DNA of 64,000 nucleotides from Marinobacter sp. Arc7-DN-1 (GTDB lineage: Bacteria > Pseudomonadota > Gammaproteobacteria > Pseudomonadales > Oleiphilaceae), in contig NZ_CP031848.1 of NCBI RefSeq assembly GCF_003441595.1, positions 3,844,001 to 3,908,000 of the forward strand, given 5' to 3'. Position numbers and translations under genes: made by a program. The number at the start of each line of letters is the position of its first letter. Positions within the stretch are counted from its first letter, which is position 1. Positions 36,233-45,257 of this stretch are shown piece by piece. Below the pieces are notes generated by a model. It had not been told where the DNA came from. It saw only the letters and a program-made list of their open reading frames with translations, and searched no databases.

Positions 36233-36234
36233 CC

Positions 36235-37230
36235 ATGACTCAGCCTGTCAATCAGACCGAGATCCAAAAAGCCATTCTGGAACAGCAAAGCGCGGACAAC
36301 CGGAAAAAAATGGTACTGAACGGTGTCCTGCTGCTGCTTTTGCTCGCAGCACCGTTCGCCATGTATCCGGTGTTCCTGATGAAGATCCTGTGTTTTGCCC
36401 TGTTTGCGGTGGCATTTAACCTGCTGTTCGGTTTTACCGGCCTGCTGTCCTTCGGCCACGCGGCTTTTCTTGCGACAGGCGGTTATACAACCGGCTATCT
36501 GCTGAGCAACGTTTCCGGCCTGACCACTGAAATGGGCATTATTGCAGGCACCGCTGCTGCCACATTGCTGGGGTTGGCGTTCGCACTGCTGTCCATCCGA
36601 CGGCAGGGCATCTACTTTGCGATGGTTACCCTGGCGCTGTCGCAGTTGGTGTTCTTCTTCCTCGTCCAGTCGGAATTCACCGGCGGTGAAGACGGGATGC
36701 ATGGTATTCCCAGGGGCAATCTGTTTGGTTTCGTCGACCTCTCGGACAACTACAACATGTATTATTTCGTGTTGGCGGTTTTCCTCGGTTGTTATCTCCT
36801 GGTCCAGCGGATTGTAAGCAGCCCTTACGGCCAGGTGTTAAAGGCGATCAAGCAGAATGAACCCCGGGCCATATCATTGGGCTACAACGTGAATCGCTAC
36901 AAGGTGCTTGCCTTTGTCATCTCGGCGGCCCTGGCAGGACTTGCCGGTTCCCTGAAGTCAGTGGTTTTCCAACTGGCCTCCCTGAACGATGCGCACTGGC
37001 ATATGTCGGGCGAAGTCATCCTGATGACCCTCGTGGGGGGCATGGGCACCCTTCTTGGACCTGTTGTGGGCGCAACCTTTGTGGTTAATATCGAGTACCA
37101 GCTCTCCCAGGGTCCGCTTCGGGATTGGGTAGATCCGATTCTCGGTGGCATCTTCGTGCTCACGGTACTGGCGTTCCGCAGCGGTATCGTTGGTGAGATC
37201 CAGAAGTTTGTGAGAAAGAATCTGGGGTAA
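36235..37230 (+). CDS. Liv-type ABC permease (LivM-like)
   Basis: 331 residues. A ~25-residue cytoplasmic N terminus precedes about nine helices. LivM signatures: LLFGFTGLLSFGHAAFLATG near residue 64, SIRRQGIYFAMVTLALSQLV near 120, KAIKQNEPRAISLGYNVNRY near 203, and LVGGMGTLLGPVVGATFV near 265. Last gene of the transporter operon, ending at a hairpin shared with the convergent gene. Confidence 0.92.
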   Translation: MTQPVNQTEIQKAILEQQSADNRKKMVLNGVLLLLLLAAPFAMYPVFLMKILCFALFAVAFNLLFGFTGLLSFGHAAFLATGGYTTGYLLSNVSGLTTEMGIIAGTAAATLLGLAFALLSIRRQGIYFAMVTLALSQLVFFFLVQSEFTGGEDGMHGIPRGNLFGFVDLSDNYNMYYFVLAVFLGCYLLVQRIVSSPYGQVLKAIKQNEPRAISLGYNVNRYKVLAFVISAALAGLAGSLKSVVFQLASLNDAHWHMSGEVILMTLVGGMGTLLGPVVGATFVVNIEYQLSQGPLRDWVDPILGGIFVLTVLAFRSGIVGEIQKFVRKNLG

Positions 37231-37237
37231 GCGAACC

Positions 37238-38044
37238 TCAGTTCGGGAACCCAGAGAGGCCACCGATCCAGGTGGCCTCTCTGTTAAACACGAAGGCGTC
37301 CATGGCCAGAACGCCATGTTCGATACCGCCATCAATCAGGCCGCCCGAACTTCCGATGCCAGCTGCACCGGCCGCCACCAGCAGAGGCAGGAAATGCTCT
37401 TCTGTGGGGTGGGCACGCCGGGCGTGGGGAGCCAGTTTCAAGGTTTCAATCAGCTGTTGCTGATTGCCTTCCCGGATGTTTGCCCGCACCCAGTCCGTAA
37501 ATTCCCGGGCGTAGTCTGACGCCTTCCGATCCCGCCAGCGAACTTCGTGCAGGTTATGGGTCAGACTGCCGGATCCGACAATCAGTACCCCGTCATGCTC
37601 CAGGGGCTGCAGTGCCTCGCCCAGCTGCCACGCTGACTCGGAATCAAGATCCATTGGCATGGAAACCTGAAAGACCGGGACTGAAGCCTCCGGGAACAGG
37701 TGCATCAGGGGGACCCAGGCACCGTGATCCAGCCCCCGGCTGGCGTCAGCCACAGGTTTCCAGCCGGCCGCCTCCAGAAGCGCCAGGGCTTTGCCAGCCA
37801 AAGCCGGGTGGCCTGATACCGGATATTCCATCCGGTACAGCTCAGGCGGGAATCCGCTGAAATCGTGGATGGTTGCCGGTTTTTCCGAGAAGCCCACCCG
37901 GATTCCGGTGGTCATCCAGTGCGGTGAAACGACCAGCACGGCTTCGGGTTTTGGCAGGCGTCTACCCAGGTCGGTCAGTGCCGGGCCAGCCAGGCCCGGC
38001 TCCAATGCGAAGGTGGGTGCGCCGTGGGAGACAAACAGGCTCAT
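37238..38044 (-). CDS. YgiD/DODA-like class III extradiol dioxygenase
   Basis: 268 residues. LigB-fold signatures: SLFVSHGAPTFALEPG at the start (metal His), VVSPHWMTTGIRVGFSEKP near residue 38, GHPALAGKALALLEAAG, LDHGAWVPLMHLFPEASVPV near 105, GSGSLTHNLHEV near 155, and HPTEEHFLPLLVAAGAAG near 210. The set of His/Glu ligands for zinc or iron is complete. Members oxidise catechols such as DOPA, but many have unknown substrates. Follows the DoxX gene on the same strand by 26 bases. Confidence 0.87.
   Translation of the reverse strand: MSLFVSHGAPTFALEPGLAGPALTDLGRRLPKPEAVLVVSPHWMTTGIRVGFSEKPATIHDFSGFPPELYRMEYPVSGHPALAGKALALLEAAGWKPVADASRGLDHGAWVPLMHLFPEASVPVFQVSMPMDLDSESAWQLGEALQPLEHDGVLIVGSGSLTHNLHEVRWRDRKASDYAREFTDWVRANIREGNQQQLIETLKLAPHARRAHPTEEHFLPLLVAAGAAGIGSSGGLIDGGIEHGVLAMDAFVFNREATWIGGLSGFPN
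37253..37282. terminator. Bidirectional-type stem-loop at the convergent gene ends
   Basis: Perfect 12-bp stem AGAGAGGCCACC / GGTGGCCTCTCT with a 6-base loop. It lies 22 bases after the LivM-like stop and inside the last codons of the convergent dioxygenase-like gene. T tract is short, so termination strength is uncertain. Confidence 0.6.
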
Positions 38045-38070
38045 GGTTGATTCTTCCTTGCTGAGCGTGG

Positions 38071-38511
38071 TTATTGGGCTGCGATAAGGCGGTCAACAGA
38101 TGCCCGTCCGGCACCACTGAAAAACAGTGACACGGATACTGCCAGCAATGCCAGACCAAACTCGTAACCATTGTTGCTCATGAACAGCCCGTTGCCGATA
38201 TGAACGCTGAAAATGGCAATCAGCATGGCGAAAGCCAGTACCGCGCTGGCGGGGCGAACCAGAAAGCCGATGATCAGTGCCAGACCGCCAAGGAATTCCG
38301 CACCACCGGCCAACAGGGCCATCAGGTAGCCCGGGCTCAGGCCGATGGAATCCATCCACTGCCCGGTACCTTCCAGGCCATAGCCGCCGAACCAGCCAAA
38401 CAGTTTCTGGGCGCCGTGGGCGGCGAAAATAATCCCGACCGGAATGCGCAGGGCAAGAGCACCCCAGCCGGCCTGGGTAGACAGCAACGTGTTCAGGAAT
38501 GCGTTGTTCAT
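38071..38511 (-). CDS. DoxX family membrane protein
   Basis: 146 residues with four TM helices. DoxX/YphA signatures: ALRIPVGIIFAAHGAQKLFG near residue 19, YLMALLAGGAEFLGGLALI near 58, and FLVRPASAVLAFAMLIAIFS near 85. Probably cotranscribed with the dioxygenase-like gene, a common pairing, and divergent from a LysR gene that likely controls both. Function of DoxX proteins is poorly defined; redox roles are proposed. Confidence 0.88.
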   Translation of the reverse strand: MNNAFLNTLLSTQAGWGALALRIPVGIIFAAHGAQKLFGWFGGYGLEGTGQWMDSIGLSPGYLMALLAGGAEFLGGLALIIGFLVRPASAVLAFAMLIAIFSVHIGNGLFMSNNGYEFGLALLAVSVSLFFSGAGRASVDRLIAAQ

Positions 38512-38614
38512 GGTGAATCTCCTTGGGTGTGTTTGAACATGTTGTCACTTTACAAATATCAAATAACGGGATAAACCTGCTTTATATAAATTAACTGTTC
38601 CGGAAAATGAAACA

Positions 38615-39505
38615 ATGGATCGATTGCTGGAGATGCAGACCTTCTGTGCGGTGGTGGAGGCGGGCAGCTTCGTTGCCGCTTCGGATGCCCTGGGCATGTC
38701 CAGGGCGGCGGTGTCCCGCTATCTCGGTGAGCTGGAATCCCGGCTTGGAATAAGACTGTTGCACCGGACGACCCGGAGGCTGTCACTGACGGGAGAGGGT
38801 GAAGTTTTCTATGTTCGCTGCCGGGAGCTGCTCGCGGGCGTGGAGGAAGCCGAGGCGGAAATTACGTCCCGGAGCGATGTCGCCCGGGGTTTGTTAAGGA
38901 TTAACGCACCGGTCAGTTTCGGGATCAGCCATCTGGCACCTTTGTGGGGCGAGTTTCACGCCCGTTATCCGGATGTGGCGCTCTCTATCGATCTGTCTGA
39001 CCGGCTGGTGGACATTGTCGAAGAAGGCTTTGATCTGGCCATCCGTATTGCAACACTGCAAAGCTCCACGCTGGTCAGCCGACGGATAACGTCAACCCGC
39101 CTGATCGCCTGTGCCTCCCCCCATTATGTGTCGGCCCAGGGCTCGCCCGAAGCGCCTGCGGATCTCGCCAGCCACCGGATCATCGGCTACAGCAACTTCA
39201 CGACCGGCAACGACTGGCCGTTCGAAGGACCGGAGGGGGCGACCAGTGTGCGGGTCCGGCCGTGGATGCAGGCCAATAATGGCGAGACATGCTGCGCAGC
39301 CGCGGTGGCTGGGCAGGGCGTGGTGCTTCAACCGGGCTTTCTCGTACAGAAGGACCTTGAAGCCGGGCGACTGGTGGAACTGATGCCAGAATATCGTTCC
39401 ACTGAGCTCGGCGTGTACGCCGTTTATCCCACCCGCAAGTTCGTGACGCCCAAAGTCCGCGTGCTGGTTGATTACCTCGTATCGGCGTTTCCGGAGGCTC
39501 TGTGA
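38615..39505 (+). CDS. LysR-family transcriptional regulator
   Basis: 296 residues. N-terminal winged helix: DRLLEMQTFCAVVEAGSFVA and ALGMSRAAVSRYLGELESRL, followed by LLHRTTRRLSLTGEGEVFY. Effector domain from ~90 (GLLRINAPVSFGISHLAPLW) to the end. This DsdC/AaeR-like form is common near DoxX and dioxygenase-like genes. The 103-base divergent spacer holds an AT-rich stretch (ATATCAAATAACG) where it probably binds. Confidence 0.92.
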   Translation: MDRLLEMQTFCAVVEAGSFVAASDALGMSRAAVSRYLGELESRLGIRLLHRTTRRLSLTGEGEVFYVRCRELLAGVEEAEAEITSRSDVARGLLRINAPVSFGISHLAPLWGEFHARYPDVALSIDLSDRLVDIVEEGFDLAIRIATLQSSTLVSRRITSTRLIACASPHYVSAQGSPEAPADLASHRIIGYSNFTTGNDWPFEGPEGATSVRVRPWMQANNGETCCAAAVAGQGVVLQPGFLVQKDLEAGRLVELMPEYRSTELGVYAVYPTRKFVTPKVRVLVDYLVSAFPEAL

Positions 39506-39621
39506 GGCCTGATGCCTATGTTCCCAATTGTTTCCAATAAGGGCCGGAAGATCTCTGTTTAAAATTGTAAGCAGCCACCGGCACAGTCGCCGTCAGCCTT
39601 CGTGGAGCCGGTGGTCTAAGC

Positions 39622-40644
39622 ATGGAAACCGTCAACCTGACTCCGTTGACGCACCTGGCCGTAACCCTGGCGGAACGCAGTGCCAACGGGCTTTCACCGA
39701 ATGCGCTTTCTAGTGCCTACACAACGGTGGAAGCCTGGTTTGGTCTCCCGGCCGGCGCCCTCCGTCTCACCCCGCCGGATGTGACCCAGCTTGACGAAAT
39801 GACCGGTGTTACCGCTGACGCCCTCCAGGTAGCTATCGCTAATGCCGCCTTCCTGGGTTTGGTAAACGACAATGCCCAGTGGAACTCGATTTCTGATGTA
39901 CTGAACAATCTCACTTCTCAGGTCAGTGCCACGGGCCAGATCAGTGTGATGGGGGATGGCGCCAATGTAGCGCTCGCTGACCTTGTTTCTGCCGCAGCAT
40001 TGCAGGCCTCTGAGCTCCAGGCAACCGTGGATTCAAGCGTCATCAGCCAGAAACTGGTGGTGGTTGAGTACCGCAACGTACAGCGTTTCAAAACCATTGC
40101 CGAAGTCTATGACGGCAGCGATACCAGTGTTGCTGACAGTGATGACACGACCACCGACACAACAAACGACAGTTCTGCAAGCACGGACCAGACGGCTGCA
40201 GACGGCGGGGATACGACGGCTGATACCAGTACGGAAACCACAACGGATAACACTGAAGAGCAGGTTGCCGGCACAACCGAACCGGATACCACTGTAGACG
40301 GCAGCACCGGTGATTCGGTTGCCGATACCGGAGCCAGCGAGCCGCCGGCCACGGAAACGACGCCGGAAGAAACCATTCCGGCCAACGCAGCCCTGCTGAG
40401 CTGGACGGCACCGCTGACCCGCGAAAACGGTGACAGCCTGGCCATGGGTGAAATTGCCGGCCTTGAAGTTGTCTACGGTACCAGCGCCGAAAGCCTGGAC
40501 CAGAGCCTTGCGATCGGTGATGCTTCCACCGATGAGCTGCTGGTGGACGAACTCACCGAAGGCACCTGGTACTTCGCCATCCGCACCCTGGACACTGATG
40601 GCAACCGCAGCCGGCTGTCCGAGGTTGTTTACAAGCAGATCTGA
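39622..40644 (+). CDS. Truncated paralogue of FN3-type lipoprotein (copy 1)
   Basis: 340 residues, colinear with residues ~157-500 of the intact lipoprotein at 45944, starting METVNLTPLTHLAVTLAERS. It lacks the signal peptide, lipobox and first ~150 residues. Homology continues in frame upstream to about 39592 (VSLRGAGGLS versus FSLLGAGDLR), and further upstream the leader (39557-39580) again resembles that of the other copy, so a ~700-base deletion joined leader to mid-gene. A Thr/Asp-rich linker (~170-245) and a C-terminal FN3-like domain remain. Unlikely to be exported; probably a pseudogene in effect. Confidence 0.7.
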   Translation: METVNLTPLTHLAVTLAERSANGLSPNALSSAYTTVEAWFGLPAGALRLTPPDVTQLDEMTGVTADALQVAIANAAFLGLVNDNAQWNSISDVLNNLTSQVSATGQISVMGDGANVALADLVSAAALQASELQATVDSSVISQKLVVVEYRNVQRFKTIAEVYDGSDTSVADSDDTTTDTTNDSSASTDQTAADGGDTTADTSTETTTDNTEEQVAGTTEPDTTVDGSTGDSVADTGASEPPATETTPEETIPANAALLSWTAPLTRENGDSLAMGEIAGLEVVYGTSAESLDQSLAIGDASTDELLVDELTEGTWYFAIRTLDTDGNRSRLSEVVYKQI

Positions 40645-40699
40645 TCCGGCATGAAATGCTGCGGTGTCCCGCTGGGGTCGCCGCAGCCAGACTGCTACT

Positions 40700-40969
40700 A
40701 TGTATCAGTCCAATATCCATGCCGAGCACGCAATGAATGGTTCAGACTCTCTCCAAACCCTCCTGGAAGTCATTCCGGATGCCCGCGACGGCCTCACCCG
40801 AACAGAGCGCATCATTCTGCATGTACTGCATGAAACCCAGCGGGAACTGAACGGCCGCAATGTACCAACCGCCATGTTGTATGGGCGGGTGCTGGAGTAT
40901 GTGGATATGAGCGAAGCGGAGCTTCACGTCTATCTTGACCGGCTGGGAGTGAAGGGAGACGGTTTGTGA
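40700..40969 (+). CDS. Small helical protein of unknown function upstream of diguanylate cyclase
   Basis: 89 residues from the ATG at 40700; ATG 40733 (MNGSDSLQTLLEVIPD) is also possible. ATG 40700 is supported by a relic at 49276 that keeps the same ATGTAYCAGTC start. Predicted all-helical: LTRTERIILHVLHETQRELN then VPTAMLYGRVLEYVDMSEAE, which looks like a small winged-helix or HTH fold. The stop overlaps the diguanylate cyclase GTG start, so expression is coupled. Not recognised as a named family. Confidence 0.6.
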   Translation: MYQSNIHAEHAMNGSDSLQTLLEVIPDARDGLTRTERIILHVLHETQRELNGRNVPTAMLYGRVLEYVDMSEAELHVYLDRLGVKGDGL

Positions 40970-42297
40970 GTATCGATTTCAAAGCTCTCTATCCAAAGCT
41001 GATCAATCTGTTGTTGGATACGGTCTTCGTGGTCGATGAATTCGGACATATCGTGTTTGTCAGTGATGCCTGCGAGCAGCTGCTTGGTTATTCCGCCAAC
41101 GAGATGATCGACACCCGGATTCTGAATTACATCCACCCTGACGACCTGGATCGCACTCTTGTAGCTATCGGCAATGTGATGAGTGGCCAGTCCCACACGG
41201 ATTTCGAGAATCGTTACCTGCACAAAGATGGCAGCGTTGTTCAAATCCTTTGGTCCGCACGCTGGTCTGAGCAAGATCGCCTGAGGATTGCTGTGGCGCG
41301 AAATGTTACCGCACTGCGGCAGGCAGACCAGACCCGGAACGCGTTGTATCGAATTTCCGAAGCGGCCCACGCGGCAGAAACGCTCCGTGCGCTGTGCGAC
41401 GGTGTGCGCGAGGTGATCGGCGAGCTTTTCCCGGAATCTGATCTGTGCCTCGGGTTTTACGACGCTGCCGGGAGCCTGCTCAGCGTTCCGGACTGGATCG
41501 CCGGACGATCCGGTAGCTGGATTGAGAAGCCTGTGGAATCAGGGACTGCCATTGCCGATGTCATCAACGCGGGGCAGGCTCTGCTGGCTTCCCGTGATCC
41601 CGCTCGGCAGGGGGTGGGGCTCAATGACCTGACACAACCTGAAGGTGCCAATTGGTTAGGTGTGCCCCTGATATCCCGGGACGCTGTTCTTGGTGTATTG
41701 GTCATTGAAAGTCCGTCACCAGGCACGCGCTATCGCGAAGCGGATCAGGCGTTGCTGCAGTTCGTGGCGACGCAGCTTGCGACGGTGGTTGAGCGTAAAC
41801 GGGCGGAAGAACGCCTGCGGTTCATGGCTCACCACGACGCGTTGACCGGTTTGACCAACCGCTCGCTATTCTACGACCGCCTGGAAACCGCCCTGCGGTC
41901 GGCCAACAGGAACGAAGGCCGGCTGGCCTTGCTGTACCTCGATGTAGATGATTTCAAGCGCATCAACGACACCGGTGGCCATGAGGCCGGGGACCAGCTG
42001 CTTGTGGAAATCGCCCGCCGTCTGGAAGATTGCACGAGGGAGACGGATACAGTTGCGCGTATGGGTGGCGATGAATTCACGGTGCTGTTGACTGATGTTC
42101 ATGGCCGTGACTCGGTCGAGACGGCTGTTGCCAAGGTCCATGAACTGACGGCGCTGCCCATGAATCTTGAAGGACAGACTTTTCATATCTCATGCAGCAT
42201 CGGTACGGCTCTTTACCCGGAGGACGGAATGACGGCCAGGGAATTACTCAGCAAGGCCGACGCGAATATGTATTTGGGAAAAAGGCATGCGCACTAG
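40966..42297 (+). CDS. PAS-GAF diguanylate cyclase
   Basis: 443 residues, GTG start overlapping the upstream stop. PAS at ~10-125 (DTVFVVDEFGHIVFVSDACE), GAF at ~130-270 (NWLGVPLISRDAVLGVLVIE), GGDEF at ~285-440. The active-site motif is RMGGDEFTVLLTD, intact, and MAHHDALTGLTNRSLFYDRL precedes it. It should make cyclic di-GMP in response to a cytoplasmic signal; no TM segment. An RxxD inhibitory site is not obvious. A 48-base piece of its GGDEF region recurs at 47448. Confidence 0.93.
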   Translation: MSIDFKALYPKLINLLLDTVFVVDEFGHIVFVSDACEQLLGYSANEMIDTRILNYIHPDDLDRTLVAIGNVMSGQSHTDFENRYLHKDGSVVQILWSARWSEQDRLRIAVARNVTALRQADQTRNALYRISEAAHAAETLRALCDGVREVIGELFPESDLCLGFYDAAGSLLSVPDWIAGRSGSWIEKPVESGTAIADVINAGQALLASRDPARQGVGLNDLTQPEGANWLGVPLISRDAVLGVLVIESPSPGTRYREADQALLQFVATQLATVVERKRAEERLRFMAHHDALTGLTNRSLFYDRLETALRSANRNEGRLALLYLDVDDFKRINDTGGHEAGDQLLVEIARRLEDCTRETDTVARMGGDEFTVLLTDVHGRDSVETAVAKVHELTALPMNLEGQTFHISCSIGTALYPEDGMTARELLSKADANMYLGKRHAH

Positions 42298-42463
42298 CCG
42301 CTGCTTTCATGGGGGGGCTCCCTGGAACGACCGTGAATATCACCGCCTGATACGGTATATGCCTATCTTGCAAAGTGCTCCGAAAAACCGGATAAAGGAG
42401 CGTTAAGCCCCCTGTGCCGGCCCCTCGCCACAGGCCTGTTAGAGTTTGTGGAAGGTTTTTCCT

Positions 42464-43828
42464 ATGGGTTCTGGTTTTGCGAGCGCTGAGGCGTTCCTTC
42501 AGGCGCATCCCGAGCTGCAGTTTGTTGACCTGCTGATTCCGGATATGAATGGCATTGTTCGTGGCAAGCGGGTGGATCCGTCTGCGCTGGCTAAGGTGTT
42601 TCAGCGGGGCGTAGCCATGCCGGCCTCGATCTTTGCACTGAACATCCAGGGCACCACCGTGGAAGAAACCGGCCTGGGCCTGGATATCGGCGAAGCGGAC
42701 CGCGTGTGTCTGCCCATTGGGGGCACTCTCACCATGGAGCCCTGGCAGAAACGGCCGACAGCCCAGCTTTTGCTGACCATGTTCGAGCTGAACCGCGAAA
42801 CGCCGTTTTTTGCCGATCCGCGGGTAGTGCTGAAGAATATCGTCAAACGCTTCGGGGAACTGGGGCTGACACCGGTTGCCGCCTTTGAGCTGGAGTTCTA
42901 CCTGATTGATCAGGAGAACCTGGCGGGCCGTCCCCAGCCGCCGAAGTCGCCCATCTCCGGCAAACGCCCGGCGGGTACCCAGGCCTATTCCATTGATGAT
43001 CTCGATGAATACGCAGAATTCCTGGCAGATGTGCTGGATGCGGCCCACGAGCAGGAGTTGCCTGCGGATGCACTGGTGGCGGAATCCGCCCCCGGCCAGT
43101 TTGAGGTAAACCTGCATTACGTGGACGACGCCGTGCGTGCCTGCGACCACGCCACTCTGCTCAAGCGCCTGATCAAGAACATGGCATACGACCATGAGAT
43201 GGACACCACCTTCATGGCCAAGCCTTATCACAATCAGGCGGGCAGCGGCATGCACCTGCATGTAAGCCTGGTTGATGGGGACGGGCGCAACGTGTTCGCA
43301 GGTGACGCCGAGCAACCCAACGACCTGCTTCGCTGGGCGGTCGGGGGCCTGGTAGCCACCATGAACGATGCCATGGCGCTGTTCTGCCCCAACATCAATT
43401 CCTACCGCCGGTTCAGTCCGGAGTATTATGTGCCCAATGCGGCTACCTGGGGTGTGGACAACCGCACCGCGTCACTGAGACTGCCGGGTGGTGATCCCGG
43501 CGCCCTGCGCATTGAACACCGCGTAGCCGGTGCCGACGCCAACCCCTACCTGTTGATGGCAGCGGTGCTGGCGGGCATCCATTATGGCATCTCCAACCAG
43601 ATCGAGCCGCCGCCGGTCACGGTGGGTAACGCCCACGAGCAGCACGAAGCGACGCTGGTAAACAACCTGCGGGATGCCTTGCGGGAGCTGGGACAGTCAG
43701 CGGTGATGGCCGACTATCTCGGCAGCCAGTTCCTGGATGTGTTCGTGGCCTGCAAGGAGCATGAGCTGAATGAGTTCGAGATGACTATCTCCGATCTCGA
43801 ATATCTCTGGTACCTGCACACGGTTTAA
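42464..43828 (+). CDS. puuA: Glutamine synthetase-family, gamma-glutamylputrescine synthetase-like
   Basis: 454 residues from ATG 42464 (MGSGFASAEAFLQAHPELQF). GS beta-grasp: FVDLLIPDMNGIVRGKRVDP. Catalytic domain: AAFELEFYLIDQENL, HYVDDAVRACDHATLLKRLI, MAKPYHNQAGSGMHLHVSL, NSYRRFSPEYYVPNAATWGV and LRIEHRVAGADANPYLLMAA. The form matches PuuA-type enzymes that ligate glutamate to polyamines using ATP, rather than GlnA. It precedes a PuuB-like oxidase, and a PuuC-like dehydrogenase lies 3.5 kb further on, giving a nearly complete gamma-glutamyl-putrescine route. Confidence 0.88.
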   Translation: MGSGFASAEAFLQAHPELQFVDLLIPDMNGIVRGKRVDPSALAKVFQRGVAMPASIFALNIQGTTVEETGLGLDIGEADRVCLPIGGTLTMEPWQKRPTAQLLLTMFELNRETPFFADPRVVLKNIVKRFGELGLTPVAAFELEFYLIDQENLAGRPQPPKSPISGKRPAGTQAYSIDDLDEYAEFLADVLDAAHEQELPADALVAESAPGQFEVNLHYVDDAVRACDHATLLKRLIKNMAYDHEMDTTFMAKPYHNQAGSGMHLHVSLVDGDGRNVFAGDAEQPNDLLRWAVGGLVATMNDAMALFCPNINSYRRFSPEYYVPNAATWGVDNRTASLRLPGGDPGALRIEHRVAGADANPYLLMAAVLAGIHYGISNQIEPPPVTVGNAHEQHEATLVNNLRDALRELGQSAVMADYLGSQFLDVFVACKEHELNEFEMTISDLEYLWYLHTV

Positions 43829-43972
43829 TGGTTTCCCGGAGTTGATCTGCGGCGCTTGTCGGGCGCCAGCCACACCGGTTTCATATTGGGCTGGCCGGCA
43901 TAGACTTTCCTCCGGCGAGCACCGTTGCCGCCGGTTACCAAACTCTTCCATCACCCTGTCTGGCGCCACATA

Positions 43973-45256
43973 ATGATCCAGTATCCCCCAGTTCTTTCCT
44001 ATTACACCGCCTCCGCCAATCCGGCCCCTGTGCGCCCGGCTCTGCGGGGATCGTGTGAGGCGGATGTCTGCGTAGTCGGCGCCGGTTATACCGGCCTGTC
44101 CACGGCGCTGTTCCTGGCGGAAGCCGGTTTCAGGGTGGTGGTCCTTGAAGCCGCAACGGTTGGCTGGGGCGCGTCGGGTCGCAATGGCGGTCAGATCGTA
44201 AACAGCTTCAGCCGCGATCTGGACAGCATCGAACGGCAGACCACTGAAGACCACCTGAAGCTGCTGGCCGAAATGGCCTTCGAGGGCAGCCAGATTATCC
44301 GCCAGAGGGTGAAGAGTTACGGTATTCGTTGCGACTTGAAAGAGGGGGGCATTTTTGCTGCTCTTAATCCAGGACAGTTCAGACATCTGGAGTCCCAACA
44401 GGCGCTTTGGCGCCGATTCGGCTATAAGGAACTGGAGCTGCTGGATCGCGACGCCATTCGTGCACGGGTTGGCAGCGAGCGCTATGTGGGCGGTGCCATC
44501 GACCACACCGGTGGCCATATTCACCCACTGAACCTGGCGCTGGGAGAGGCGGCGGCACTGGAGTCCCGGGGAGGTGTTATTTATCAGCACTCAGCGGTTA
44601 CCGGGATTCTTCCGGGGAAAACGGCAACGGTTAAAACCGAACACGGTGAGGTCAGGGCACAGTATGTCGTGCTGGCCGGCAACGCGTACCTGGGGGGGCT
44701 GGTGCCCGAACTTGAGGCCAAGTCCATGCCTTGCGGTTCCCAGATCATTGCCACCGAGCCGTTGGACGATGCGCTGGCCAGGAAGCTGTTACCTCAGGAC
44801 AACTGCGTGGAAGACTGCAACTATCTGCTGGATTACTTCCGACTGTCTGGCGACAAACGCCTCATTTACGGCGGTGGTGTGGTGTATGGCGCCCGAGCCC
44901 CGGACAACATCGAACGGCTGATTCGACCCAACATGCTGAAAACGTTTCCGGAACTGGCGAACGTGATGATCGATTACGCCTGGACCGGCAACTTCCTGCT
45001 TACGCTCTCACGCCTACCCCAGCTCGGCCGCCTGTACGACAACGTGTTCTATTCCCAGGGCTGCTCAGGCCATGGTGTCACCTTCACTCACGTGGCCGGA
45101 AAGGCTTTGGCCCTGGCCATCCAGGGCCAGATTGAACGCTTTGATGCCTTTGCCAGCCTGCCGCATTACCCGTTCCCGGGTGGGCGCGCCCTCCGGGTGC
45201 CTTTAACGGCAATGGGGGCCTGGTACTACGCGTTGCGGGACAGGTTGGGGGTTTGA
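43973..45256 (+). CDS. puuB: FAD-dependent gamma-glutamylputrescine oxidase-like
   Basis: 427 residues from ATG 43973 (MIQYPPVLSYYTASANPAP). DAO-family flavoprotein: dinucleotide motif ADVCVVGAGYTGLSTALFLA near residue 28 and GWGASGRNGGQIVNSFSRDL near 65, the PuuB-type signature. C-terminal segment FYSQGCSGHGVTFTHVAGKA and LTAMGAWYYALRDRLGV. Oxidises gamma-glutamylputrescine to the aldehyde for PuuC. Parts of its 3' half recur as relics at 49161 and 51311. Confidence 0.88.
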   Translation: MIQYPPVLSYYTASANPAPVRPALRGSCEADVCVVGAGYTGLSTALFLAEAGFRVVVLEAATVGWGASGRNGGQIVNSFSRDLDSIERQTTEDHLKLLAEMAFEGSQIIRQRVKSYGIRCDLKEGGIFAALNPGQFRHLESQQALWRRFGYKELELLDRDAIRARVGSERYVGGAIDHTGGHIHPLNLALGEAAALESRGGVIYQHSAVTGILPGKTATVKTEHGEVRAQYVVLAGNAYLGGLVPELEAKSMPCGSQIIATEPLDDALARKLLPQDNCVEDCNYLLDYFRLSGDKRLIYGGGVVYGARAPDNIERLIRPNMLKTFPELANVMIDYAWTGNFLLTLSRLPQLGRLYDNVFYSQGCSGHGVTFTHVAGKALALAIQGQIERFDAFASLPHYPFPGGRALRVPLTAMGAWYYALRDRLGV

Positions 45257-45257
45257 G

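Noticed and set aside
40130..40340. Repetitive ACC/GAT-rich stretch
   Set aside because: Encodes the Thr/Asp linker of the lipoprotein copy; no separate repeat element is needed.
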